64,000 bases of DNA from Lysinibacillus sp. 2017 (GTDB taxonomy: Bacteria; Bacillota; Bacilli; Bacillales_A; Planococcaceae): assembly GCF_003073375.1 (NCBI RefSeq), contig NZ_CP029002.1:668001-732000 (forward strand), given 5' to 3'. How positions within the stretch are numbered: position 1 is the first letter of the stretch; every line of letters begins with the position of its first letter. Positions 38,436-48,013 of this stretch are shown here, piece by piece. The position numbers and the translations under genes were made by a program. The notes below the pieces were generated by a model. That model ran no database searches and was not told the DNA's origin. It was given only the letters and a program-made list of their open reading frames with translations.

Positions 38436-39866
38436 GTGCGGAAAAGTCGAATTTTTTTATTCGTCATAGTAGTATGTGTCGTTTTTTTAGGGACATGTTT
38501 GTTATTTGTGAAGCAACCAAATTCTAGTGATGAGCAAGAAGAAGAATTTCAGGTGATTAATGAACTGCACGATCTAATTGCAAAAGAATCGGTGTATGAT
38601 GTTTCTTCAGATAAGTTAGTTGAAGGGGCCTTAAAAGGGATGGCCGATGCGATTAATGATCCGTACAGTACCTATTATACGGAGCAAGAAGCAGCGTTAC
38701 ATAAGCAAACATTGGCAAGTGAGCGAATTGGCATTGGCCTTGAGCTATCAGTATCAAATGGGAAGTTTATCGTTGTGGCACCTGTAAAAGCGTCGCCAGC
38801 AGATAAGGCAGGCATACGACCATTAGATGAGCTCATCCAAATCAATGATACGCGTTTAGATGGTAAATCAATGGGGGATGTCATGAAGATGATGCAGGGA
38901 AATGAAGGCGAAAAAATATCACTTGTGCTGTACCGACCAAACTTGGAACGACATGTAAAAGTCGTTGTGAAAAGAGAACGCTTGAAAAATGAGACGGTAC
39001 AATCAGAAGTAATCGAAGTGGAAGGCACGAAAATTGGTCATATTACGGTGTCGCTATTTGGTGAAGAGACCGCTTTGGAATGGCAAAAGGCATTAGACAA
39101 AGTGATTGAACAGGAAGGAGAGGCGCTGATTATAGATTTGCGTAACAATCCTGGAGGCTATTTACACAGTGTCGCCCAAATGCTTAGTTTTTTTGAACAG
39201 ACGGAAAAAGTATTCGCTCATATGCAAAATCATGACGGCGCAACAGAAAGCCTAAAAACAAAGAAAGTTGAAGAAATGAAACCATACGCTGAAAAACTAA
39301 AGAATATCCCGATTACTATTCTTCAAAATGAAGGAAGTGCTTCTGCAAGTGAAGTATTTGCTGGTGCACTGCAGGAGTGGAAACGCGCGGTTGTAATTGG
39401 TGTGACAAGTTTCGGAAAAGGAACAGTGCAACAAAGTTGGGCGCTACAAAATGGAGGAGAATTAAAATTATCGACGAATAAATGGTTAACCCCATCAAAA
39501 CAGTGGATTCATCATGTGGGGATTGAACCAGATGTAGAAGTAGTACAGCATCCCCTATACGGAATTGAGACCAAATTGCTGAAAGGACGATTTGAAGCGG
39601 GTGAATATAGCGAGGAGGTCGCCTATAGTCAATTAGTGTTAAGTGAGCTTGGCTATGGAATTACGAGAACGGACGGTTTTTTTGATATGGACACAGCGGA
39701 GGAAGTGTCGAAGTTCCGTAAGCAAAATGATTTGGAGGAAGGGCGGCATATCGACGAGCTATTTTTCACGGAACTCTCGTCACAGGTGCAAAAATTTAAG
39801 GCCTCTCCACTAAATGATATGCAGTTGCAAATGGCGATCAGCTATGTGATGCATCAGTTACAATAA
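38436..39866 (+). CDS. ctpB: S41 family carboxy-terminal processing protease
   Basis: 476 residues from GTG 38436 with GGGAGGGA upstream. N-terminal membrane anchor (about 5-25), a helical segment with the family motif DPYSTYYT, a PDZ domain (about 95-170, ASPADKAGIRPLDELIQIN), the S41 core with NEGSASASEVFAGAL (nucleophile Ser) and SFGKGTVQQ (catalytic Lys), and a C-terminal peptidoglycan-binding repeat (about 385-440). In B. subtilis CtpB is secreted during sporulation and cleaves SpoIVFA, and it is encoded beside ftsEX and minJ, as here. CtpA is the alternative name; synteny favours CtpB. Confidence 0.92.
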   Translation: MRKSRIFLFVIVVCVVFLGTCLLFVKQPNSSDEQEEEFQVINELHDLIAKESVYDVSSDKLVEGALKGMADAINDPYSTYYTEQEAALHKQTLASERIGIGLELSVSNGKFIVVAPVKASPADKAGIRPLDELIQINDTRLDGKSMGDVMKMMQGNEGEKISLVLYRPNLERHVKVVVKRERLKNETVQSEVIEVEGTKIGHITVSLFGEETALEWQKALDKVIEQEGEALIIDLRNNPGGYLHSVAQMLSFFEQTEKVFAHMQNHDGATESLKTKKVEEMKPYAEKLKNIPITILQNEGSASASEVFAGALQEWKRAVVIGVTSFGKGTVQQSWALQNGGELKLSTNKWLTPSKQWIHHVGIEPDVEVVQHPLYGIETKLLKGRFEAGEYSEEVAYSQLVLSELGYGITRTDGFFDMDTAEEVSKFRKQNDLEEGRHIDELFFTELSSQVQKFKASPLNDMQLQMAISYVMHQLQ

Positions 39867-40026
39867 TTGCAAAAATAAGCTATATTTCGCATACAAGTAC
39901 AAATTGCACTACGCATCAACTAGAGGATTTGATACAATAAAGTGAAACTTCAATTTGTGAAGGTTAAAGAGGACTTTCACTACTGAAAAGGCAAGTTGAC
40001 GTGAGGAATGAACGGTAGGTGAGAGC

Positions 40027-41196
40027 ATGGATGGAACAATTATTATTGAAATTTTAAAAAGTATTGGTCGATTATTTATGAATCCGTTAGTATATGTTGC
40101 AATACTTTCAGCTGTCTTTTTAGGGTATCGACGTGTGAAGCGAGAACGTCACTTCTTTAATCATCGTATTTTAAATGGCTGGTCTGAAACGAAAAATATG
40201 CTCATTATGGGATTCGTGCTATCATTGATTATTTCATTATTTAGCCTAGTTGTCGGATTAACGGTAACCGTTGAATTACTAACCGTTATTTTGATCGTGT
40301 CACTAATTGGTTTACTGCTATATACGTATCATCTCCTGTCTCCTGTCATTATAATGGCAATTGCATTTGCGGTCGTTGTGTGGATGGACTGGAAAGATTG
40401 GTCGTATGAAATTTGGGGCTTTGAATTTGTCGGTTCCAATGTTTCGGATGGTTTGGTGAGAACAGCGCCTGTTTTAGCGGGGCTATTATTAATGGCAGAA
40501 GGAATTTTAATTCGCCGCTACGGTGCGAAATTTGCTTCGCCCGTTGTAGAAACAACGAAGCGTGGCTTAAACGGTATTGCTTATTACAGTAAACAACTTT
40601 GGATTTTACCCGTATTTATGATTATTCCTGGGGATGGCATTAGTGCCTATTTACCTTATTGGCCACAGTTTACATTAGGTTCGGAACAATTTTCGTTAAT
40701 CGTATTCCCATTTGTCATTGGGTTCCAACAAATGGTGCGTCGTAAATTGCCGATAGATGTGTATCCGAAGCTAGGACGTAACATTATTTTTGTTGGGGAG
40801 CTTGTGCTATTTGTCGGTTTAGCAGCGTACTTTATGCCTGTATTAGGGGCAGCAGCACTTGCATTGGGCGCGATTTCTCGAACAATTATTGGTATCTATT
40901 ATAAGCGTACTGAGGACCGAGACCATTATGTTGTGATGCGCAGTGAAAAAGGGATCATGATTGCAGGTGTCTTACCAGGTTCACCCGCAGAAAAAATGGG
41001 CTTAATCCCAGGCGAAGTCATTCAAAAAATTAATGGGCAAACCATTTTCACAGAGGACGAAATGTATGAAGCCTTGCAAGTTAATGCAGCACATTGTCGT
41101 ATTGAAGTGCTTGATCATAATGGGGAACTGCGTTTAACACAGCATGTTGTCCATCGTGATGACAATTATAAAATTGGGTTACTCATAGTTAAATAG
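40027..41196 (+). CDS. minJ: Division site topology protein MinJ
   Basis: 389 residues, ATG with AGGTGAG upstream. Six to eight membrane spans between residues about 15 and 290, then a C-terminal PDZ domain (about 300-389: IAGVLPGSPAEKMGLIPGEV, then QKINGQTI). This topology and the ctpB neighbourhood match B. subtilis YvjD/MinJ, which bridges DivIVA to MinD at poles and septa. Identification rests on architecture and synteny. Terminated separately from ctpB's downstream genes. Confidence 0.85.
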   Translation: MDGTIIIEILKSIGRLFMNPLVYVAILSAVFLGYRRVKRERHFFNHRILNGWSETKNMLIMGFVLSLIISLFSLVVGLTVTVELLTVILIVSLIGLLLYTYHLLSPVIIMAIAFAVVVWMDWKDWSYEIWGFEFVGSNVSDGLVRTAPVLAGLLLMAEGILIRRYGAKFASPVVETTKRGLNGIAYYSKQLWILPVFMIIPGDGISAYLPYWPQFTLGSEQFSLIVFPFVIGFQQMVRRKLPIDVYPKLGRNIIFVGELVLFVGLAAYFMPVLGAAALALGAISRTIIGIYYKRTEDRDHYVVMRSEKGIMIAGVLPGSPAEKMGLIPGEVIQKINGQTIFTEDEMYEALQVNAAHCRIEVLDHNGELRLTQHVVHRDDNYKIGLLIVK

Positions 41197-41205
41197 AGTA
41201 TTGAT

Positions 41206-41237
41206 AAGAATCTCGTGAAAGCGGGGTTCTTTTTTTG
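41206..41237 (+). terminator. Terminator after minJ
   Basis: AGAATCTCG / CGGGGTTCT stem with two T-G pairs, 6-nt loop, then eight T. Confidence 0.8.
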
Positions 41238-41387
41238 GGGAATGTTGATGGAACGTCACGATTTAACCAATCGTCTATATGGGTAGTATGGTACTATAAA
41301 GTAAAACTTCAATCATAGAGTCTTGTACTGCTTATTGAAGTTATATGATTAATTAGATGAATGGTTTTGTCGTTAGGAGTGAGTGCA

Positions 41388-42020
41388 ATGTTAGATTGGA
41401 TGACGTTTGATAATGTAGAAGTAATTATTGAAAAATATAAACTACTAGGGCCGTTTTTTAGCGTCTTTTTAACATTTATTGAATCATTTGTTCCGGTATT
41501 GCCATTGTTTGTTATCGTCATTGCCAATGCAGGAGCATACGGATTATTTTGGGGATTCATTTTATCTTGGTTGGCAACAGCTGCAGGTTCCTATGCATTT
41601 TTCATAATGATTCGCAAATTTGGGCAGTACAAATTGTTTAAGAAATTTAAAAATTTAAAGCAAGTAAAACGGCTAATTCAGTGGGTCGATATTCGGGGAT
41701 TCACACCGTTATTCGTCCTTCTTTGTTTACCATTTACCCCAGTCGTTGTCGTGAATACGGTTGCGGGGCTATCGCATATTAAAAAGAAATATTATTTTTT
41801 AACATTACTCATTTCAAAGCCCGTGATGATTTTTTTAATTAGCTATTTAGGCAGTGATCTACGTGCGATTTTAACGTCGCCGATGAAAATAATTACTGTA
41901 ACTCTTATTATTGTCGTTATTTGGGGCGTCGGAAAATTAATTGAACGTAATTTAAATAAACGCGTTGAACGTGATTTACGGAATGTGCAAGCACAGAGAA
42001 AAATGAAGGATATCCATTAA
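41388..42020 (+). CDS. TVP38/TMEM64 family membrane protein
   Basis: 210 residues from ATG 41388, GGAGTGAG upstream. Spans near residues 20-45, 50-75, 130-150, 155-175 and 180-195 enclose the family core: a FIESFVPVLPLFVIVIANA segment and, later, GFTPLFVLLCLPFTPVVVVN, followed by GLSHIKKKYYFLT. These are the SNARE-associated/DedA-like VTT features. DedA-superfamily proteins move lipids or lipid-linked carriers between leaflets; the substrate here is unknown. A 7-bp inverted repeat (CTTCAAT / ATTGAAG, 41308-41340) lies upstream. Confidence 0.85.
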   Translation: MLDWMTFDNVEVIIEKYKLLGPFFSVFLTFIESFVPVLPLFVIVIANAGAYGLFWGFILSWLATAAGSYAFFIMIRKFGQYKLFKKFKNLKQVKRLIQWVDIRGFTPLFVLLCLPFTPVVVVNTVAGLSHIKKKYYFLTLLISKPVMIFLISYLGSDLRAILTSPMKIITVTLIIVVIWGVGKLIERNLNKRVERDLRNVQAQRKMKDIH

Positions 42021-42048
42021 ATGCGAGAAATTTCTCGCATTTTTTTTG
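42021..42048 (+). terminator. Terminator after the TVP38-family gene
   Basis: AATGCGAGAAATTTCTCGCATT, perfect inverted repeat, followed by a run of T. Confidence 0.85.
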
Positions 42049-42089
42049 TTTTTAAGGAGATTCACAACTCATCTTGACTCTCATAAAGG

Positions 42090-43220
42090 GAATCTATTGA
42101 ATATATTGGGCTATTAGGGATTCTATTAAAGTGTGTCGGGTTTTGGCGGGCGCAGCACATGAGCAGCACAGCTTTGTTGCACAAATCTGTACAACTCATC
42201 TTTGTGCTACATGTAAGGCCCGCCAAATCATAGCATAATCCATTCTACTTTTACATGTATTCAGGGGCGGCGCTGTTGACGAGCAAAGGCGCCGTTTTTC
42301 TTTGAAGCGAGTCCGTTAAATTTTGTGAGTTGAAGGGATTGTCAGAGCTAGTTATCTTCTAATAGAGATGTTATGAAAGTGTATCGTGTATTGGCAGGCT
42401 GGGCGCCCAGAGTCGCAAAGATATGTTGCACATATCTGTACGACTCTTCTTTGCACCTTGTGCTAGGCCAGCCAAATCAAAGTGTAATCCATTATGCCTT
42501 TGCATGAATTCGGGGGCGGCGCTGTTGACGAGCAAAGGCGCCGTTATTCTTTAAAGTGAGTCCTTTGAATTTTGTGAGTAGAAGGGATTGTCAGAGCTAG
42601 TTATTTTCTAATAAAAATGTTATGAAAGTGTATCGTGTTATGGCAGGCTGGGCGCCCAGAGTCGCAAAGATATGTTGCACATATCTGTACGACTCTTCTT
42701 TGCGCCTTGTGCTAGGCCTGCCAAATCAAAGTGTAATCCATTATGCCTTTGCATGTATTCGGGTGCGGCGCTATTGACGAGCAAAGGCGCCGTTTACTTT
42801 TAAAGCGAGTCCGTTGAATTTAGTGGGTTGAAGGGACTGTCAGAGCTAGTCATCTTCTAATAAAGATGTTATGAAAGTGTATCGAGTATTGGCAGGCTGG
42901 GCGCCCAGAGTCGCAAAGATATGTTGCACATATCTGTACGACTCTTCTTTGCGCCTTGGGCTAGGCCTGCCAAATCAAAGTATTATCCATTATGCCTTTG
43001 CGTGAATTCAGGGGCGGCGCTGTTGGCGAGCAAAGGCGCCGTTTACTTTTAAAGCGAGTCCGTTGAATTTTGTGGGTTAAAGGGATTGTCAGAGCTAGTC
43101 AAATTCAAATAAATATTCTATTAAGGTGTTTCGTATTTTGTCAGGCTACCGTATATCAGCAGCAGGGTCACGTGGTACGTATCCCTACTACTGATACTGT
43201 TGCGGTATGCTAGGCCTGCC
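42090..43220 (+). repeat. Repeat cluster 3, sub-family 1 array (five units)
   Basis: Large hairpins at 42145-42224 (core type C, GGCGGGC / GCCCGCC ends), 42393-42473, 42642-42722, 42891-42971 (core A) and 43141-43220 (core B). Starts of successive units are 248-250 bp apart. Each hairpin is followed by the TTTGCATG(T/A)ATTC spacer and a small hairpin GGCGCTGTTGACGAGCAAAG-type ending GGCGCCG, except the last, which runs straight into the centre. No open frame beyond chance. Confidence 0.9.
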
Positions 43221-43411
43221 ACAGATTCTCTTTTTGTAAAGGGATGAATATATGGATAGGGTTCAATAGTTGTCAATGCCTTCATATTCTATAATGGCAG
43301 GATTGCCTTTTCTACTAAAAATCTAGATAAATGAGTTCACAGTATTTAGCTGTTAAATAAATACATTGTGATTTCACTACTTTATAAAAAAGGATTCACC
43401 CTATTAGAAGA
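43221..43411. other. Conserved AT-rich centre of repeat cluster 3
   Basis: Nearly identical over about 190 bp to the centre of cluster 2 (shared strings GGATAGGGTTCAATAGTTG and GCCTTTTCTACTAAAA). The retained identity of this non-hairpin part argues that the cluster is one element rather than scattered hairpins. Confidence 0.7.
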
Positions 43412-44290
43412 CTGGCGCCTACCACTGTAAGCGCCAGCACGTGAATACAAGCAAAAGGAAAATGGATACACCAAGTATTGGCGGGTCTTTCACGAAGCAC
43501 AAAGGCGAGTCGTACAGACATGTGCAACATGACTGTGCGGCTTGCGTGCGAAGAACCTGCCAAATGACTATGCCCGAATCACCACTTTAATAAAAGGCAG
43601 ATTCACTTGAACTGTATCTTTCTCAACTTTATAAGGAAGATTCGATAAATTTAGAAGACTGGCGCCTACCACTGTAAGCGCCAGCACGTGAATACAAGCA
43701 AAAGGAAAAGGGATACACCAAGTATTGGCAGGTCTTTCAACTCCTTTTATATAGTCTGTTAAATTGTGACTGTCGCTTCGCTTTCGTCACAAAGATAATG
43801 TCACAACAAACGGATTGTGACATTATCTTGACTGTGCGGCTTGCGTGCGAAGAACCCGCCAAATGACTACGCCCGAATAACCACTTTAAAAAGGGCAGAT
43901 TCACTTGAACTGTATCCTTCTCTACTTTAGAAGGAAGATTCGATAAATTTAGAAGACTGGCGCCTACCACTGTAAGCGCCAGCACGTGAATACAAGCAAA
44001 AGGAAAATGGATACACCAAGTATTGGCAGGTCTTTAAACTCTATATAGTCTGTTAAATTGTGACTGTCGCTTTGCTTTCGTCACAAAGATAATGTCACAA
44101 CAAACGGATTGTGACATTATCTTGGCTGTGCGGCTTGCGTGCGAAGAACCCGCCAAATGACTATGCCCGAATCACCACTTTAATAAAAGGAGGATCCACT
44201 TGAACTTATCTTTTTCTACTTTATAAAAGATTCACCCCATAAAAAGACTGGCGCCTTGCGAATCACCTCTGCTAGCACCTCACATGAATA
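43412..44290 (-). repeat. Repeat cluster 3, sub-family 2 array
   Basis: Small hairpins CTGGCGC / GCGCCAG at 43412-43437, 43659-43684 and 43957-43982; large hairpins at about 43480-43562, 43725-43861 and 44023-44155. The last two large hairpins contain the 15-bp stem AAGATAATGTCACAA and its complement around AAACGG. A decayed copy of the small hairpin follows at about 44247-44275. The minus frame at 43737-43985 is repeat-derived. The array ends about 90 bp before addB. Confidence 0.85.
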
Positions 44291-44325
44291 CAAAGAAATT
44301 TCATAGAATGGTGATCGATGATGCA

Positions 44326-44339
44326 CGAACGTGTATTCT
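44326..44339 (+). promoter_or_regulatory. Possible SOS box before addB
   Basis: CGAACGTGTATTCT agrees with CGAACRNRYGTTYC at 12 of 14 positions and lies immediately upstream of a TATTATAAT sequence (44342-44350), where it would overlap the promoter. Less convincing than the uvrBA box. Confidence 0.4.
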
Positions 44340-44380
44340 TATATTATAATGAAACTATTAAGGTGAAGAGAGGTGTGGAA

Positions 44381-47300
44381 ATGACATTACGTGTAATTTC
44401 AGGACGCGCAGGTACGGGAAAAACGACTTTTATTCATCAAGAAATTGTCGACGATTTAAAGACCAATGCGCTTGGAAATCCCATTTTTATTTTAGTACCT
44501 GACCAAATGACGTTTTCAACGGAATATGAATTGACGAATAATTACGGCATTGAAGGCATGATGCGCGCGCAAGTCATGACGTTTAAACGTTTAGCATGGT
44601 TTGTCCTGCAAAAAGAGGGTGGTATTGCGCGAGAACGAATTGATGGAACAGGTTACCGCATGCTCTTACGCCGTATTTTGGAAGAACATAAAGACGAGTT
44701 TTTACTATTTAAACAAGCAGCTGGCAAACGAGGCTTTACGAAGGAAGTCGAGCAAATTTTAAAAGAGTTTAGTCAGTACAATATTAATTTACAATCGATT
44801 GAAGTCATGATCGATGCATTGCAGCAAAACGGTGCGAGTGAAGTGTTGCTACATAAAATGCATGATTTACAAATCATTTTACAGCAACTTGACGAACGGA
44901 TTGGCGCAGAGTTTATCGACGGCGATGGGTACTTCCCGATGCTAATCGAGCGCATGCCACAAATGGAAAGTTTGCGTGATACCGATGTGTATTTGGACGG
45001 TTTTGTATCGTTTAATGGACAAGAATTTGCGATTTTAAAAGAACTACTCATTTATGCTAAGCGCGTGACATTAGTGCTACCAATGGATGATCCAACCGTT
45101 GATAAACTGGAAGGCTCAGTATTTTATCGCGCGGCCATGAGCTATGAAAAATTGCAGCATGAAATTCAAAAGTTACGCTTTGAACGTGGCATTGAGATTG
45201 AAGTCGAGCCGCGCATTCACTTGCAAACAAATTATCGTTCGATGCACAGTGATTTACTGCATGTAGAACAGAGTTTTGAAGCACCATTTGTGAAGCCAAT
45301 CGAATCAGATGGACATTTGCAAATTTTAGAAGGCATGAATCCACGTGCTGAGGTGCAAGGGATTGCCCAGGAAATAAAACGGTTAGTGACAGAAGAAAAG
45401 TTACGTTATAAAGACATTGGGATAATGTATCGTCAAGTAGATGTCTATGATGCCATTATTGGGACGACATTTAAGCAATATGAGATTCCCTTTTTCTCAA
45501 ATGAAAAACGCTCGATGTTGTATCATCCATTCATTGAATTTAGTCGTTCGGTAGTAGAAATCATTACATCAAATTGGAAGTTTGAGCCGGTATTTAGAAG
45601 TGTGAAAACGGACTTTTATTTCCCTTACAATGCGAATTTAGCCGTGATGCGTGATCGCGCGGATGTGTTAGAGAATTTTGTTATCGCTAAAGGGATTGTA
45701 CATGATCGCTGGTTTAATGATGATGTTTGGCATTATCGCCGTTTTAAATCGTTAGAAAAGATTAATTCTGTGCAAACGGAAGATGAGCTGGAATATGAAA
45801 AGCTATTGGCGTCGGTTCGTGATTTAATTCGAGAGCCTGTTGGGGCATTACAAAAGCGCTTAAAGGGTTCTCACATTACAGGACGTCAAATTGTTGTCGC
45901 ACTGTATGAATTTATGGAGCAGCTGGACGTCTACAAAAAGCTTGTGAAAATGCAGGAGCAAGAGGAACAGACAAATGCACTTCACCAATCATTTGAGCAT
46001 GAGCAAGCTTGGAATGGCTGGGTGCATATTTTAGAACAGTTTGATTTGATGTTTGGTGATAAGGAAATTGCGCTAGAGGATGCGGCGCAAATTTTAGATG
46101 AAGGCTTTGAGTCACTGCAATTTTCAAGTGTACCGCCAACATTAGATGAAGTAACCGTGTCGACATTAGAGTTTGCCCGCTTTGATAATAAAAAGGCGAT
46201 TTTCATTATTGGCGTCAATGACGGGGTGTACCCGATGCGCATGGATTCGGGTGGTTTACTATCTGATGATGAACGTGAAACATTCGAAAAGTCAGATGTG
46301 GAGCTAGCACCGGGTGTGAAAAGTCGCTTGCTACAAGAAAGCTTTTTGTTTTACCGTGCGATTTCATCACCGACAGAGTATTTATATGTGACCTATTCGA
46401 GTGCAGATGAAGAAAGTAAAGGCAAGCTGCCATCTATTTATGTGAACCGTTTGCATAAAATGTTTGAAATTAAAGGACAAGATGGTGAGATTAAACGAAC
46501 AGTAACACATAAGCAAATCGTGATGGATCCACTTGATGAGAAAAATGAGGCGTACTTACTCGACTATTTACGTCACCCGCAACCAGCAATCGGCTTTTTA
46601 ATGACGCAGTTAAAACAAGCGCAATTTGAAAAACGACCGCTACCAGAAGCTTGGAATGCACTAAAAGCATTTTATGAGCGTGAACCCGAGTGGCAGCATG
46701 TATTAAATGTCGTAACAAAACCACTTTATCATGTCAATGAAGCAGAGCCATTAACAGAGGAAATGGCAACGGAACTTTACGGCGAAAACTTTTTAGCGAG
46801 TGTATCACGCATTGAAAAATTTTATAGCTGCCCGTATTCGCATTTTGCTTCGTATGGCCTGAAATTACAGGAGCGTACCGAGTTTAAGTTAGAATCGTTT
46901 GCAATGGGCGATTTATTTCACGAGGCGATTCGCTCGATTTTATCAGAAAAAGAGCAAGTGATTCCGCTGAACAACTATATTGCGTGCTATAAAAAGGCCA
47001 ATGAGACGATTACGAAATTAGTGGATTATTTCTCATACAGCATTTTAAAAAGTAGTCATCGCTTTGAATATATTAAAACAAAGCTCGTAAAAATCGTGGC
47101 GCGTACATTATTCGCGCTGATCAATCAAAGTGATTTATCGAAATTTAAAGCGATTGCACATGAAAAACCATTCGGAAAACGCGATGATAAAAATGCCGAG
47201 AAGGATGATCGTAATCCATTAGAAGCATTAAAAATTGATTTAGATGACAACCGTAAAATGTTTGTACGCGGGCAAATTGACCGAATTGATGCGTATAAAG

Positions 47301-48013
47301 ATGCTGAGAACTTATATTTACGTGTCATTGACTATAAATCGAGTGGTCGTAAATTAGATTTCACTGAAGTGTATAACGGAATTTCATTGCAGCTGTTAAC
47401 GTATTTAGACGTGGCGATGCAAAACGTGCCGATTTTAGCGAAGGAAAGTAAATTCGTACAAGATTTATCGGAGCTTGAAAACATTATTGTACAAGCTGCT
47501 GGGATGTTTTATTTACATGTGCATAATCCATTAGTAAGTACGGAGGATTATGAAAAGCTAGAGAAGATCGAAAGCCTGCGCCAGGAAAAATTCAAGCTAA
47601 GTGGCTATATGTTAAAAGACGTGGAAGTGGCGCAACTGATGGACACGTCACTGGAGCCAAATAAAGCATCGATTATCGTACCAGCTGCATTTAAAAGCGC
47701 GGAGGATCCAGAATTTAATGGTCGTTCATCGAAGGTAATTGAGCCGCAGCAAATGGAAAACTTGCAAGAGTTTGTACATCATAAATTCCGTTCGGCCGGC
47801 AATGAAATTTATCGCGGTAATACGGAAATTAAACCGTATAGTCTTGGGAATCAAAAAGCTTGTACGTTTTGTAGTTTTAAGGCGGTTTGTCAATTTGACC
47901 AAGCGGAAACAGGCAATAGCTTCAATGAGTTGAAAAAGCAATCTGAGCAAGAAGTATTCGAAAATATAGAAAAGGTGGTGTGCTTACGTGAAGATTCCAA
48001 CGAAACCGAATGA
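44381..48013 (+). CDS. addB: ATP-dependent helicase/nuclease subunit B
   Basis: 1,210 residues from ATG 44381, with GAGAGGTGTG upstream; the ATG at 44318 lies upstream of the likely promoter and is unlikely. N-terminal Walker A GRAGTGKTTF at residues 8-17. C-terminal nuclease domain: GDLFHEAIRSIL, then VRGQIDRIDAY and RVIDYKSSGRK (catalytic Asp and Lys). The iron-sulfur cluster cysteines are present: one at YSCPYSHF near residue 810 and three near the C-terminus in CTFCSFKAVC. AddB with AddA degrades double-strand ends to Chi and loads RecA. It overlaps addA by 26 bp. Confidence 0.96.
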   Translation: MTLRVISGRAGTGKTTFIHQEIVDDLKTNALGNPIFILVPDQMTFSTEYELTNNYGIEGMMRAQVMTFKRLAWFVLQKEGGIARERIDGTGYRMLLRRILEEHKDEFLLFKQAAGKRGFTKEVEQILKEFSQYNINLQSIEVMIDALQQNGASEVLLHKMHDLQIILQQLDERIGAEFIDGDGYFPMLIERMPQMESLRDTDVYLDGFVSFNGQEFAILKELLIYAKRVTLVLPMDDPTVDKLEGSVFYRAAMSYEKLQHEIQKLRFERGIEIEVEPRIHLQTNYRSMHSDLLHVEQSFEAPFVKPIESDGHLQILEGMNPRAEVQGIAQEIKRLVTEEKLRYKDIGIMYRQVDVYDAIIGTTFKQYEIPFFSNEKRSMLYHPFIEFSRSVVEIITSNWKFEPVFRSVKTDFYFPYNANLAVMRDRADVLENFVIAKGIVHDRWFNDDVWHYRRFKSLEKINSVQTEDELEYEKLLASVRDLIREPVGALQKRLKGSHITGRQIVVALYEFMEQLDVYKKLVKMQEQEEQTNALHQSFEHEQAWNGWVHILEQFDLMFGDKEIALEDAAQILDEGFESLQFSSVPPTLDEVTVSTLEFARFDNKKAIFIIGVNDGVYPMRMDSGGLLSDDERETFEKSDVELAPGVKSRLLQESFLFYRAISSPTEYLYVTYSSADEESKGKLPSIYVNRLHKMFEIKGQDGEIKRTVTHKQIVMDPLDEKNEAYLLDYLRHPQPAIGFLMTQLKQAQFEKRPLPEAWNALKAFYEREPEWQHVLNVVTKPLYHVNEAEPLTEEMATELYGENFLASVSRIEKFYSCPYSHFASYGLKLQERTEFKLESFAMGDLFHEAIRSILSEKEQVIPLNNYIACYKKANETITKLVDYFSYSILKSSHRFEYIKTKLVKIVARTLFALINQSDLSKFKAIAHEKPFGKRDDKNAEKDDRNPLEALKIDLDDNRKMFVRGQIDRIDAYKDAENLYLRVIDYKSSGRKLDFTEVYNGISLQLLTYLDVAMQNVPILAKESKFVQDLSELENIIVQAAGMFYLHVHNPLVSTEDYEKLEKIESLRQEKFKLSGYMLKDVEVAQLMDTSLEPNKASIIVPAAFKSAEDPEFNGRSSKVIEPQQMENLQEFVHHKFRSAGNEIYRGNTEIKPYSLGNQKACTFCSFKAVCQFDQAETGNSFNELKKQSEQEVFENIEKVVCLREDSNETE

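Noticed and set aside
42090-44290. CRISPR array
   Set aside because: Units of about 248 bp with long palindromes and conserved, not unique, spacers; no cas genes.
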